This document shows, piece after piece, positions 11,970 through 24,120 of a stretch of 64,000 nt of DNA. The translations under genes were made by a program, and so were the position numbers. Origin of the DNA: Pholiota molesta (taxonomy: Eukaryota > Basidiomycota > Agaricomycetes > Agaricales > Strophariaceae); the NCBI GenBank assembly GCA_014925825.1, contig JACGCK010000006.1:124001-188000 (forward strand), given 5' to 3'. Numbering within the stretch: position 1 is the stretch's first letter; every line of letters starts with the position of its first letter. A model generated the notes under the pieces. That model was not told the origin of the DNA, ran no database searches, and saw only the letters and a program-made list of their open reading frames with translations.

Positions 11970-13944
11970 CAGTGCTCAATGAAGGGTTGGTGAATGCGGT
12001 ATAAGCAGGGTATAAGGCCTGTATTGAACCAGATTTTGGAGGACAATGATCAACGTAAGTACAACAGAGAGCGTGACCGCGAAGTGGCAGCTTGAGTTGT
12101 AGATCATTCAGACTCCGCTCCACCAACATATTCTCAGCGCCGTGCGATTGCTCGGCCATATCTGCTGCTGCCCTCCATACAAGGCTCTATAAACCCAAGA
12201 CAGTTCCCAGTTCCGCTCACTTCGGCGCCCCTCGACAGTTTAATCAACTGAAAGCCTAAATGATGCCAGCGGCCATCAGTTCCTGCCCCTACTGATACCC
12301 CTTCGTACTGCTGTCGATGGACTATCAACCCCCGCTCTAAGTCGGTGTCTGACATCTGCAGGTCCCGCACCCTCCAATGATGCGATGTCGGTGCCTCTCT
12401 TTCATCAGTTCGGACTTGGCTTGGGCTCTTCAAGATCCCTCTCATCCACAGTCAACTGTTCTGGACTCGCCTTCATACATTCCGCAAAAGTCTATCCTAT
12501 TCTCAAGGTTTCGTGACTTATATTTTCGGTGTCTCGCGCCCTACGGAATTTATCTCCTTCCATGAAGTTCCATCACATATGTATGTTCAGCATGACTGCT
12601 TTCGCATCTACCAAACTGGATGAATAACACCATTAAAAGGCCTGCGTTCCGTGGACATACAGATTTGTTACGGCTACATGCTCCGCGCTCTTGCGCTCTT
12701 CGTATTGCATTGGTAATGGTGTGTATATCAAAATGACACAACCGCCCACCATTTCCCACCACCTTGATTTAAACTTGGGTCAGGCGGCGCTTTCCACGAC
12801 GCAAAAAGTTCATTTTATTTAAGCAAGGGAGATGGGTATTAAGCTAGAGCCCCACTTTTCGTCCGATGAGTACCGCGCTATGTGCAAGTTGGCTCTATCT
12901 CCAATATTTTGGACACAAGGGTCAATAACGAAGGTGCGTCAAAGAAGAAGCCTATTGGAGTATTTTGATTGCCTTTCACCCTCTGGTCCTTCCAAGTTCT
13001 ATCGGAAAGTGATGTTATCGCAGCCTCAGATACTGATGACTGTTATGTAGTCACCAGCATGTCAATTCTTTGCAATTAAGATAAGCAGTGTTCAATCGTT
13101 CTGACATTTTCTGAATCCCTTGTTTTGATTGTCAATAAAGCAGACCGGTCATTGGCTTTGATAAGGCTGCTAAATATTCTCGACTGCCTTCAAAAGGGAT
13201 AGATATTGTGGGTGAAGTTATAATTGCTCGTTGTTGAACAACATGAGTGATGCTATTTTAATCCTCATTATCTTGCTATTCCCGCGCATGTGCATGTGCT
13301 CCTAGACACGATTGACTCGTATCAGCTCGTATCTGACGGCAAGGGGCAAAAGGAACTGAGATGGACGGGTGAACTGATGGTTATAGAGTTGCGCTTTATG
13401 ACCTGTATATGTGAGCCCTTTTCCAGATTCTTAAGATCTGAAGTATTGAGGATGTATACTAATAACTGTGTAACGACGTTCCATAGAGTTATTGTCCAAA
13501 TGGTTGTCGTAGTTATACAAGTTTAACGGTTTGCGTGAAACACTGATCTGCCAAATGTTAAAGCATATGACAAGTATCTGATAAGGATTTCCGAGAACGA
13601 GCTTCTACTAATGCCTGAACCTCAAGATAAATGTGATAGAGAAAGCCTCAACTATAACTAAGTATATTTTTCTTGCGAGGTTTTCCCTCCTCTCCAAGTT
13701 TGACGGTCTCAACGAATCGTCGTGACATGGCGATGGGCTCTATAGTCGCGCGTTCTGATCTGATTTTTTGGCACGCACGTCGCAATGCGCTGTCCGGTGG
13801 CATAGAATCGAGAGTTGAAACTTGGAAAGGAAAGGATGGCAGAGGTGAGGTTGCTGGGAGCACAGGAACGGCTAACCCCATTTGGAGGGAGGTGAAAGTT
13901 AAAGGATGTCGATTTGGGTGTGTCCATTGTCCATTCCTCTCACC
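11970..13944. other. intergenic region
   Basis: About 2 kb upstream of both the minus-strand NAA50 gene and the plus-strand MAPKK gene, holding both promoters. Several open frames of 60-100 codons occur (for example minus 12134-12445), with no recognisable domain and no convincing splice-joined continuation. The stretch just before 13945 is GC-rich and pyrimidine-biased, as expected for a leader. Confidence 0.5.
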
Positions 13945-15647
13945 ATGGAGAGCAAGTCGACGCTCCTCCAGCGCCCCATGGGCCCCCGCAGCATCAACCG
14001 CGCAGCGTCCCCAATGCCCCCCACCACCACCGCCCCTGATCTCGCCCCACCCGTCTTGCGCAAGCCTCCTCGCCCCACCCTCGCCCTCGCGCCCCCCGTC
14101 ACCCAAGAACCTCCTCGATCTGTGACTCCTGTTCTTACGCTCAACATTCCCCGTCCTCCCAACTCCAAACCTGCTCTACCAAAGATCAATCTCTCGATCA
14201 ACGCCTCGGTCAATGGAGGCCGTCTCTTTGATAGTTACGCCGGCGGCCCCGGCGGCCCAACAATCGTGGCGGACAATCATCCAGAGGAGAAAACGATGAT
14301 GCCACCGGGCGCCGTCACTGTAATACCACCAACAAGACAGCCGGAAGCGTTCGATAGTCTGCGCGAATTGGTCACCGAACTCGAAGCGATCAGGGTCGGA
14401 CTGCCAACCTCGATCAATGCAAAGACTGGAGAGCTTGTGTCGGAAGCATTTTCTGACGATGTCTTCGAAGAGTTATCGCGCTTAGGCGAAGGCGCAGGGG
14501 GTGCAGTTCATAAAGTCCGGCACAAACCCACTGGCACCATCATGGCTCGCAAAACGATCACTACCCACGAGGCACCAAGGAAACAACTCGAGCGCGAACT
14601 ATCGATCGCTGCATCTGCTAAGCATATCAATATTATTCAATGGTATGGGGCATATATGACCCCCTCCTCAGCCGAGATCAAGATCTTGTTAGAATATGGC
14701 GAAGGTGGAAGTCTGGAGGGTGTAGGGAAACGCATTAAAGACCGTGGTGCTCGAGTCGGAGAGAAGATTGCTGGTAGAATAGCTGAAGGAGTACGCATCT
14801 TGCATTGTCCATATATCCTTTATTTCTAACTTGATCATTTCTAGATTCTGCAAGGTCTTGCCTATTTGCACACCAAAAAGACAATCCATCGCGACATCAA
14901 GCCATCCAATGTCCTTCTGTCCCGAGAAGGAGTAGTCAAGCTGTGTGACTTTGGCGTGTCAGGTCAACTCGTTAATTCGCTCGCAGGAACATTTACCGGG
15001 ACCAGTTTTTACATGGCCGTAAGTGTTTCTGTGACTCCTATTTACTCAATCTAAACGATTATCTAGCCTGAGCGGATCTGTGGTCATGAATACACCATCC
15101 GATCTGATGTCTGGTCTACCGGAATCTCGCTTCTAGAATTGGTTCAAAACCGCTTCCCATTCCCGAGTGATCTGCCACCGATTGAATTGATGATGTACAT
15201 TACCACTGGAGAGGTGCCTTTCTTTCATCGCTTGTTTTTCCTTTCGATTTCCTCATATGAGCACTTGCGCTATTCTATAGCCACCTCGACTTGAGGATGA
15301 ACCTGGGGTCCAATGGAGCGATGAGATGAAGGATTTCATAAAATTGACGTGAGCATCTCAGAATTCCTGGGAGAATCTTCTCATGAATCTCCCGTGTTCA
15401 GAATGACTATCGACGCTGCGACTCGCCCTACACCTAAGGACATGCTTGATCACCCCTGGATAATTAGCGTTATGAAGCAAGAAGTTCATATGAGCCGCTG
15501 GATCCGTCAAGTATGGGGCTGGCCCAAGGCAAACAGAAGGTCAAGAGACGAGTATGTGTCTGTTTCTTGTCCTTGATTATTCTTCTTACCAGAACCGATA
15601 GGACTAGTCTTTCAAGGCCTGGTACAGCCCATAGTGACTCCCTATGA
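13945..15647 (+). CDS. MAP kinase kinase, Mkk1/Mkk2-like (cell-wall integrity)
   Basis: Dual-specificity kinase of the cytoplasmic MAPK cascade, most like yeast Mkk1/2, which act between Bck1 and Slt2/Mpk1. Exons are 13945-14790, 14845-15018, 15067-15213, 15281-15348, 15402-15551 and 15602-15647, giving 476 aa. Residues 1-165 are Pro-rich. The kinase then shows the glycine loop [12 protein letters not shown], the ATP-binding Lys in [22 protein letters not shown] in [17 protein letters not shown] and the activation segment [14 protein letters not shown]. The [18 protein letters not shown] pattern and the C-terminal [12 protein letters not shown] point to Mkk1/2 rather than Ste7 or Pbs2. The start ATG has a near-ideal context (CACCATGG). 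Confidence 0.93.
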
Positions 15648-16939
15648 TTGACCCACACATCTACTATCATACCTTCATTTTGGATCTATACCTCAAACTC
15701 TCCTTGCAGGCGGGTTGACACCTCAATTTCTGCTTTGTACCAAAACTGCTTTCGCTACTGATACATGATACCACTGTCCGCATTGTAATCCCATATGTAG
15801 AGAATAATCCTTGGATCGCTTTCACTATCACTCACCTTCATATCGGACACTTCTCCCGCAGCTATTCACTCTGGGCTCATCAGTCTCTCAATCAAAAGGT
15901 CTTGTTTTTGTTTACTTACTCGGAATATATTTAGAAGTGAGCTTGTGTAATTTTAGCCCAAAGTCCTCGCTTCCAAAATTCCACTGTCTCCTCGTAACCT
16001 GCTTGGTGTTGCCGTGGACGAGATGGATCATGAAACACTTGCTTGGATCTCGAAGAACAACCGCGAAGGCTAATTCGTCGAGCATATTAAGCCTTTAGAT
16101 CTGCAACGGCGGCTATCTCCTGTTATCTCCTGTGGGTTCCTGCGCATAACATGGCTCAAGCGAGCGGTTAGATAAAGTAGGTGATAAGTTGCGTGCGCCA
16201 CCGATTCGCCTTTAGTCTATGATCTTCGTCTGGTATGCAGCCGTATGCCACAGAGACACCTAAACATGGTGGCTTACCGTGGCACACAATTGGTTACCGG
16301 CTCGACGTCATCACTATCGGGTGTACGGGACGGAATATGGCAGCCAAATGACAATACCCTGCAGCGCCATAAGTATAAAGAGAATATCAGATCATCGAAG
16401 ATGAACACGTTGGCTGCGGGCGGCGGCCTGCCTTTCAGAAGTCGGGCGAGGGATGATTATTTCAAAGATGTCATGAGCAGCCAGTTCTTGATGTATGGTT
16501 TTTTTCACTTGCTATGGCATATATGTGAAGACATTCAGCCCAAAGGCTTTATCTGTTTCCTTCCGGGAATCCCGGGTCTTTTGCTGGAATTCGAACAGAT
16601 AGAGCTTGATGTTATATTCGCTACCTGGGAAAAGACTTGAAAAAGTGGCAACATCAGACACACGAGCTGTTTTTGTTCGATCGGGGCTTATGGACCGACA
16701 CCTGTGGAATTAAAGAAGCAATGGGCGTTTCACTTGAGAAGCTGCTATAAATATTCGGAAATTAAATGCAAATTTATGCAATGACAATGGACTCTCACAG
16801 CCAGGTTCCAGAGTGCAGAAAGAAGGAAAAATAAATATGAGAGAAAAATGGAAGATCAAAAGAAAAAGAACAAAGATATACGATTAACGTCTTTATCCCT
16901 TGCGCTTGATTTTCGTACGATGTCAACTGCGACGACAAA
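15648..16939. other. intergenic region
   Basis: About 1.3 kb downstream of the MAPKK. It holds a 131-codon open frame (16245-16640, plus) with no recognised motif and no splice-joined neighbours, which I do not call as a gene. No RNA gene or repeat was noticed. Confidence 0.5.
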
Positions 16940-17551
16940 TTATGAGGAAATATGCGGAAAGCTGATGGCATTACACGCCCGAGTCTTGAATGCTCTTGTT
17001 CCAGGTTGATCCTGCACAAATCCTGCATGGGAAATTGATGGACAAATTGCGACGTATAGCATGAGTGGTATTTACGCTGATGGAAGTGCGGCATATCATA
17101 GAGGAGCCGATCATCTATTCCGACGATGGGAAAGCGCACACACATGCTTGGAGTCTGCTTTTCGTATGTGTTTTATCTTGATGATTACTCAAACAAAAGC
17201 CTGGTCGACTCACGTCATGTAACGATTGATCATCGCGGTCTTTGGAGTTCGCCGCCGTGCAGGAAGTGCAACCCTGAAGGTGCAGTCCGGAAGGACGCAT
17301 AGCGGCCTCAGAGGCAAATGAGCATAACTGACCTGCACGGCCATTGTGAGCACTCCTAATATTTTTACCACTGACCCTGCGATACCAGTAGAGGTACTGT
17401 GTGCTTCAAGTCGCTGCATTCTCTTGAGTTTGCTTGACGTAAAGGAAAGAGAAATAGTGGAGGCTGGAGTGAGGTCGGATTCATGCGGGACAGGGTATCC
17501 TGTGCATGTCATCCATGTTCCGAATACACGCCTTGAACAAGGAAATTCATA
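16940..17551 (-). CDS. unassigned candidate multi-exon gene (5' end unresolved)
   Basis: Not recognised. On the minus strand four open segments are joined by three introns with good signals, and all phases agree: 17551-17333, 17273-17214, 17154-17076 and 17022-16940, giving 147 codons including the stop. Donors are gtcagt, gtgagt and gtaaat; acceptors are ttcag, gcag and gcag. The product would contain SSKLKRMQRLEAHSTSTG, a mildly hydrophobic stretch ILGVLTMAV, a Cys pair in GCTSCTAAN and a tail ending ISFPHISS. A good acceptor precedes 17551, so at least one more exon lies upstream; an ATG at 17512 is an alternative start. The evidence is the run of consistent splice joins only, so this may be a chance chain or a noncoding transcript. 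Confidence 0.35.
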
Positions 17552-18260
17552 CTGTGAGGGTGGTTAGATAATTGTCCGTGGAGGGACAGATTGGGTAAAT
17601 CCTCGGTGTGCGTTGGATGTGTTCCGATGCGCGATCTTTCTATGTATGGAACATACCCTCGGTATGACAGTGGTCGGCGGTAGGAGAGTTGTCAAAATGA
17701 CCAATATACTTTAGACAAAACAGTGATGGATGGTGCGCAACAAAATAGACCTAAAGAGAAAATAGAAAGGGCCCTTCTATAGCCCCACGTGTAAAGGTGG
17801 ATGTGCTTGAGCGTTATGGACATGTGTGTGAAATAATGAGATATTCTGATGATCTGAGAGTGACATATGAATGTTTAGAAGATGGAAATGCGAATAAAGT
17901 AGGACCAGAGCCACGGCGGAGGATGAAGGGGTGGCCGCGGGGGAGAGCAGGAGCTGGTGAGGCAGCAAAGGGGTCCGCGCTGAACGGTATGACTGATCCC
18001 CGATTCCATATATTTTCTGGAATCCTGCTCATTCTCTGTGCACTGCGCTTTGCTAGTGTACCTGTCACATAAAATAAAATAAATCCCCACACATGGATAT
18101 GGAGCGATTGCCACTGGTGGACGACCCTTAAAAGATCTGATGTTCGGTGATCCATACCGATTGGGGACCCGCTGCATTGGCGCGGAATTCATTTTTGACG
18201 ATACCTTTATAATCGCTACCTAACCGAACTCAACTCTATCCCGCCCGCTATTTTATCGTC
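17552..18260. other. intergenic region upstream of Zn2Cys6 gene
   Basis: About 700 bases. It contains the promoter of the plus-strand zinc-cluster gene and possibly a further upstream exon of the unassigned minus-strand gene. The longer frames on the minus strand here (17814-18192) overlap each other in different frames and show no domain. Confidence 0.4.
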
Positions 18261-19398
18261 ATGTCTGATAGCATGTCCTAGTGAGTCCCCCTCTCCCCAG
18301 CCCCTCCCGTCCCCCCTGACACGCACCTAGCGCGTCTTCCGGCCAGTACCTCCCGCCCCACCAGCAGTACTATCCCACCAACCCCGTCAACAACCCCGTC
18401 CACATCATACCACCGTCCCGACCTGAAGTGCCCCAGCGCAAACGCCCCAAATACACTCGAAGCAAGACTGGCTGTTTAACATGTCGCGTCAAGAAAATCA
18501 AGGTGTGCACCCTACAGCCATCAGTTGCCCGGGAGCTCATGTCCGTGTCAGTGCGATGAAACCAAACCCAACTGCATGCGTTGCACGCATGGGTCTCGAG
18601 AGGTAAATTTTTTCTGTTCAGATGTCAAGGCAGTTTTTGACGCACCGCCGCCACTCAGTGTTCATGGCCCGAAGGCGTTCCTGCTCGTAAAAAGAGCGTC
18701 GTCAGAAGGGATGATGTTGATGGCAGACCGTCGACAGCAGGGTCTTCTGGCTTATCAGATGCATCCACACCGCCCGCAAGGGAACTTACTCCTCCGCGTC
18801 GAAGCCAGGTCGACATAAGCCTAATGCCAATGCCCTCTCGTGCTCCAAGGTAGGACATCAGACGCTTGTTTGTCGGATTTTTCTTTTGACACTTTTGGTC
18901 TTTTGCCTCAGTGAAGGATATCTTCCAATGCATTCAATTAGCTCTGATCACGAGTCAAGTCGTCGACAGCTGTACGTCCGACCGAAATAACTTGAAACGC
19001 AGCATTTGTTTTTGACGCTAGACCCTTCAGTGACCGTGCATCTGCATACCCCCAGTCTCATCAAGGCGCAAATTCAAACGTGTTATCAATGATTCCTGAA
19101 TCCCAATATCCTTCTCGTTACGAACAGGGCTACATTAACGGCGGCCATCCCTCACAATCCTCACGACATGTCGTTGGGGCTTCTCCCTACCGCACCCTTT
19201 CTCACCAGACTACGAACTGGAGCCACCCCCCAGAACCTTTAGACCCATACGTAAGTGTGAATTCTTTTTGTCTTCTCAGCGACTGTCATAAACAAATATA
19301 TCTACTTCCAGTACCATGGCCACCATGGCGGCCTGCACGAACGGCCTCTAGTAGGGCACGCATCCCCAAACGATCATTCGCACAATAGATATCAATAG
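18261..19398 (+). CDS. small Zn2Cys6 transcription factor
   Basis: Nuclear DNA-binding protein of 269 aa. Seven exons: 18261-18280, 18331-18502, 18552-18602, 18659-18849, 18912-18971, 19022-19250 and 19312-19398, every junction in phase. The zinc cluster is assembled across two introns: RSKTGCLTCRVKKIK, then CDETKPNCMRCTHGSRE, then CSWPEG. All six cysteines are present. A short N-terminal Pro/Tyr-rich tail precedes it. The rest is Ser/Pro-rich (RKKSVVRRDDVDGRPSTAG, then His- and Tyr-rich segments), with no middle homology domain. It ends SPNDHSHNRYQ. This short type, common in basidiomycetes, has no assigned targets. The first exon of 20 nt (MSDSMSY) is supported by the phase of its intron. 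Confidence 0.9.
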
Positions 19399-20619
19399 GG
19401 ACCGGAAGATTCATGCATTTTTTAACAACCTGTGACGATCCTTGAAATTCTGGAAGTTTTATTATCTCGTCATATTCGCATTTAAAGAACTAGACAATGG
19501 CAGGTGCCATCTGGTGCATATTCTGTCATATGGTCATCGGCGCGACTGGGAGAGGAGCTTTGGCCTACTTTTCCGAAATCACTCATGCACCTAGTATTCT
19601 AAAGTGGACGATCGTTTTTCCTTTTCAAACGTGTACTCCATTGCTGTAATATCCATCCCTTATCACGAGGCTGTTAGTAGGACGTTTTATAAGATGATGA
19701 TGATTCAAATTGAGATACTTATATCATGTTTTGCACGGGTGTTATCACCGGGATCCATGCACATCACCGGCGGTGTGCGCACTAACCCGCGATACTTTGC
19801 CACTGATTTCGACGGTGACAGGGATTCAAAACGCTGCAGGCAAGCACAGATCGCGTTGGATTAATATTCGACATCCCCCTCAGTCAGTCAGTCGAAAAGT
19901 TTCACGGAGGCACTTTATTGCGCAATGTGGCGCCAAGAAAATCAAATAATTCAGACGCCTCCTAAAAATCGTTGTTTAAGACACCCAGAAGGGGAAGACG
20001 TGTGTCACAGGCTGCCGATGCACGCCCAAGTCGGCAAGGTTTATCCTTTTGCAATGACCGACTTTCAGCGATTCTCCCCTCCAGAGTTTCTGACTTACGC
20101 ACTTCTCTAATCTTCTCTATCACAGTCTACAAGAGTCTACAACAGAGAGCTATTTATGAACGCTGTCCGATAGCCGACAATGATTGACCTTGCCCTAGCC
20201 GATGTAGGCGCACAAAATGCCACAATCATTACTTAATCGACATTATCGTTGGTAAAAAAAAAAAAAACCAAATTCATACATCCACTGTAGGACTTGTGAG
20301 TTGCAAATTCGAAGCCTTGAGGTTGTCGATGGATTTTCATTTAATCTCATTCAGAGAATAACGCCGAAGGCGTGGGCTGGCTACTGTTTTAGAATCCGGA
20401 ACATGGCCCGGAGGAGTGCGCGCCATTCCTCAAGAGCTTCAAATACGGCATTATCAATGTGCACTCGAATCCATCACGATCTATTGGTGAGGAAGCATCA
20501 AATGCGGGGTCCGATATTTATGTAGATAATAGTCCTTTAAGTAGAAAGACGTTTGATGTAGATGAGTAGATCAAGGTAATTCATCGATCATCACTGATCA
20601 GCGAATAATAATGAATGAA
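19399..20619. other. intergenic region between convergent genes
   Basis: About 1.2 kb holding the 3' ends of the zinc-cluster gene and the aspartic peptidase. A 14-base A run lies at about 20254-20267. Open frames are short and unsupported. Confidence 0.5.
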
Positions 20620-22280
20620 TCACACGCCCGCTGCAGGTGCAAATCCTAAACGCTTGCCACCAACATCCCAAATGCTGTAGTAATGCTTCAGGAGACTACC
20701 GCCTACCAGCTCAAGGCCGTCGAAAGCGTTGATAAGTGTTTGGCATAGAGTCGGGTTGGCCGCGAATGGGCCTACGCTTAATTCACTACTTGGAATAGTC
20801 AAGTTGAAGGGTGTACCAGACTGCGAAACGAAGGCGATGTCGATTACTGCTGGAAGGGTGGAGATGAGATTGCAAGCAATTCCATACGTTCCGGCCTCGG
20901 CAGGGTTAGGTTTAATATTCGGGGAGATAAGTGCATATATGGCCTAAGTGTGTGGTAAGACACAATCAGAATTAATCTCTTATTTTTAGGAAAACAGCAC
21001 AAACATTGGCAGTATCAGTCGAGAACAATACGTTGCTCGTACCGCTATCAAAGATAATGGTGCGGCTAGTGCTGAGAACCGATGTCGTTTGTCCGTTAAC
21101 CGATATACCGGGAGATTCCAGCTGCCATGTACTGCCAGATCCCGATGGAAGAGAAGCAAAAACGGGAGTGCCTATCAGCGGAACGCAGTTAACCGAGCTA
21201 GCCTACGGCGCGGCAGTCTGAGAAGGTAATGTGTCAAGCTTACCAGTGAATTTAGAGTTGTCGGTCCCTCCGATAGTAAGTTCAGCGTTGCCAACCGCTT
21301 GCGGGGTCAAATACAAGCTGAATAACGCTATGTCGAAAGATTAGGTCCTTCACATACTTGGAACGAGACTGTAAGATCCTACAGGGTAGTCCATTATTTA
21401 TGAGGGCCGCAAATATTCCTTGAGCGGTAGCACCCATTCCTATACAAAAATAGCGTATATCAGGTGCTGTCGAAATGACCACGGGTTGAATATCTATCTT
21501 ACCTTGTATACCACTGAAAGGGTCAATGTTGAACTTCGCAGTTTGATTTGTGATCAAAAAGAGGCTGACGCCTGTCGCCGAAAGGCCACCGACAGACACG
21601 GTGTCTTTTCCACTGCGCAGAGTGAGCTTGTAGTTGGAACCAATGACAGGATCTACCCCAACGCCCGTCGCAAAGGTAATGGAGCTTGTCCTTCCTCCAT
21701 CCACAAAAGTTGAGCTCTTGCTAGCATCAAATTCTACTTGAGCGCAGGAACCTCCACACAATGTACCTAATATGAAGGAGGATGGTAAGTATTATGTAAA
21801 GGCAGGCTGCTGTGAATCACATATACATACTTGCAAACTCAAGGGTTGAGCTTCCAGTGTCGAAGACGACCTACATACCATTTCAGCAAGAATATTGATC
21901 GGCGAGGTAGAAATGCTCACAGTGAGAACTTGAGGCGGCGTTCCAACTGGCCGTGTGTTCAGATGAGCACGCGTTAACAAGCTAAGGGTAAGAAGAAGAT
22001 GGCACCTGAAATGTTTCCAAACCATCTGAACATGGAGAAATAGTATCAATAGATTGCTGCATGGAGAAGGCGAGGTTGCATCTTACTGGAGATCTGTTCC
22101 CAAGAAAAAATCTGCAAGAGGCTCTGAGGTGGGAGATAGAGCTCGCCGTCTGAGAACTTCGCCTTTCGGAATATTGCGCGACTGTAACTGAATAGTCTGC
22201 GGGACCGCTTCTCCTGATACCGCCAGAATAGAACAGAAAAGATACAGGGCTTTGACCCAGGAAGTTGCGTCTTGGAACAT
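20620..22280 (-). CDS. secreted aspartic peptidase, family A1
   Basis: Pepsin-type endopeptidase, predicted to be secreted. It starts at 22280 with a hydrophobic signal segment (ALYLFCSILAVSGEAVPQ, about residues 11-28), then a propeptide-like basic stretch. Exons join to give the body of the enzyme: DLQWFGNISVGTPPQVLT, the first catalytic motif FDTGSSTLEFAS, CGGSCAQVEFDASKSSTF, FLITNQTAKFNIDPFSG, LYLTPQAVGNAELTIGG and the second catalytic motif IFDSGTSNVLF. It closes with HYYSIWDVGGKRLGFAPAA, the usual A1 end. There are about eight introns. The second active site is DSG rather than the commoner DTG, a known variant. The exon ending PCRILQSRSN is the least certain join. Nutritional proteolysis is the likely role. 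Confidence 0.94.
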
Positions 22281-23360
22281 GCTGGAAGTTGAGGCAAAGG
22301 TCGTGTTCTTCAGCGCGTTTTATAGGGTTCTATGCATAGTCCCGGAGCAACAAAAGCTGCATATGGCCATGAGATTCTTCCCAATGGCTACTTTATACCT
22401 CCTCTCCATGTTCGAAGGACCGAAGGTACTCAAGCATGCCGCTGCATGCGGACCATAGCTAAAAATAGGCCAACAAGGAATTTGCTCCCATAATACCTCG
22501 TATTTCGCCCCATGGAATATCGCTGACAAAGTTAAATAGTCAAGTAAACTCATGGTATCAGATAAAAAGAAGCCAGTACCATGTATATGTGAAACATGAG
22601 CTTGCTTCGCAGCATATATCTCGAATGGACAATACCAGAACGACACTGCATTGTGTTATGATTCATCACCCATGACACCCTGCTGCGGGATGCAGTTATC
22701 ATGGAGTGGAATATATACGTACAGAAAACGCGGTTTCCGTGCCGCGAGGTAGTTCCGAATGGTCCTCCCTCGAATAGCTTGAATGAGAACTTGATGACTT
22801 ATTCGGTTTGAATCTAAAGATGTCTGAAGTCGTTCGATTGGCGAGCGAGAGGCTGCAAGAGGTATATGCCTCGTTGAGTGATTTATGCCGCCATAATTTC
22901 AGTAGGAAAAAAGACCGCGTGCAGTAGCGTCGCGTTTTCAGAATTTCCCCTGCCAGCCAGCGTCATGCATGTACGAATATTGAAATCCATGTTGGAAAGG
23001 CTTCCAATTTTCTTGCATCTGCAATTATCATCTAATAAGACGAGCCACTTATTTGAGAGCATTTTTTGCACACAGCAAGGCAGGCAGGTGGACGTCGGGA
23101 TTGTGGTTGGGAGGAAGTTGGCGAGCCGCGATGGAATGACGCGTCGTCATCGTAAATTCCATGACCGCGCTTGGTAATTGTGGCTGTGCACCGAGTTTCA
23201 GAAGATAGGGGGATATCGATCACCAGGCCTGCACTAGTACTCGGGGACATCCATCATCGTCGTTTCCAGCCAGAGGGCTCTAGAGCATCTCAGACATATA
23301 TCTATCTATATAATACGCAATTAACATAACCAACCCACATCTAACGACCAAGGATCGCAA
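22281..23360. other. intergenic region between divergent genes
   Basis: About 1.1 kb that should contain promoters for the peptidase (minus) and the small unknown gene (plus). Open frames at 22320-22646 (minus) and 22878-23177 (plus) overlap nothing recognisable. An AT-rich stretch lies near 23295-23330. Confidence 0.5.
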
Positions 23361-24120
23361 ATGGGTGAGTTCCCCGCCGTACTTAATATATCGCGATATG
23401 GAATCACAATTTACTGATAACTGTAACATTTATTTCTGGACTGTGGACAGCAACTAGCGAGCAGCTCATCTTCAACGAGGCCCACCCTCCGAAGGAAAAC
23501 GCGGTCGAGGCATTTAAGCTCCTTGAACACACTCTCAGGGCTGAGATCGTGAAATCGCGCCACCATTGGGACAAGCATGAGCCCCGTATGTGGGCCAGAG
23601 CCCAAGGACTGACGGACGCCGAGCTGGTCCACTTCACAATCGAGAACGATCTTGTCGAGGTAAGGGCCGCAGCCAAACTATTATCAACGCTCTCGTTGGC
23701 TGAACTTAATTGAATGCAATCAATATCAGGTCAGAAGCGCTCCTGTCTCGTACGGCACGGTTATTCTCGGAAAGCTCAGGCTCCCAAAAATCAACGACAC
23801 AGAAGGAGAAGGCTTCGTCCACGTTAGGTAGGCCTCACTGTCTTAAATTCAACCGATGAAAGCGTCGTTCTGACCCTATGTGTACTGACAGGATACATGA
23901 CCCCCCTAACCGAGTACGTCTCCTCGCCTTCATGCATCGTGGTCATTCCTACTAATTATGCGCATGAACTCAGGGACCAGAAGATGTCCTTTTCCATTCC
24001 TTATTTACTGAAGAAATCAGGCCCGATGAATTTAACCCCCCGTCGACTTCCGAGCGGTTCAAACCCGCGACAAGGTTCTCGAATTCTTCAATGAGTGAAG
24101 ACATGTATTATCAAGTATGA
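23361..24120 (+). CDS. conserved-looking protein of unknown function, 159 aa
   Basis: Not recognised. Five exons join in phase: 23361-23364 (4 nt, ATGG), 23451-23659, 23730-23827, 23892-23913 (22 nt) and 23974-24120. All donors are canonical (gtgagt, gtaagg, gtaggc, gtacgt) and the last intron has a clear TACTAAT branch site. The product is small and acidic to neutral, with no signal peptide or membrane segment. It has an alpha-helical N terminus (ENAVEAFKLLEHTLRAEIV), a Trp/His segment (HHWDKHEPRMWARAQGL), then RSAPVSYGTVILGKLRLP and HVRIHDPPNRGPEDVLFHSL. The composition and the orderly splice pattern make it look like a real, conserved soluble protein, possibly basidiomycete-specific. Confidence 0.72.

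Noticed and set aside
13648..14213. Gly/Arg-rich open frames antisense to the MAPKK first exon
   Set aside because: They mirror the GC- and Pro-rich N terminus of the kinase on the other strand; no independent motif.
16245..16640. 131-codon open frame, plus strand
   Set aside because: No recognisable motif, no good start context and no supporting splice structure.
20254..20267. A run of about 14 A as a retroposed poly(A) tail
   Set aside because: No gene-like sequence precedes it on either strand and no flanking duplication is visible.
22878..23177. 99-codon open frame in the divergent intergenic region
   Set aside because: No motif; overlaps antisense frames of similar length; likely chance.
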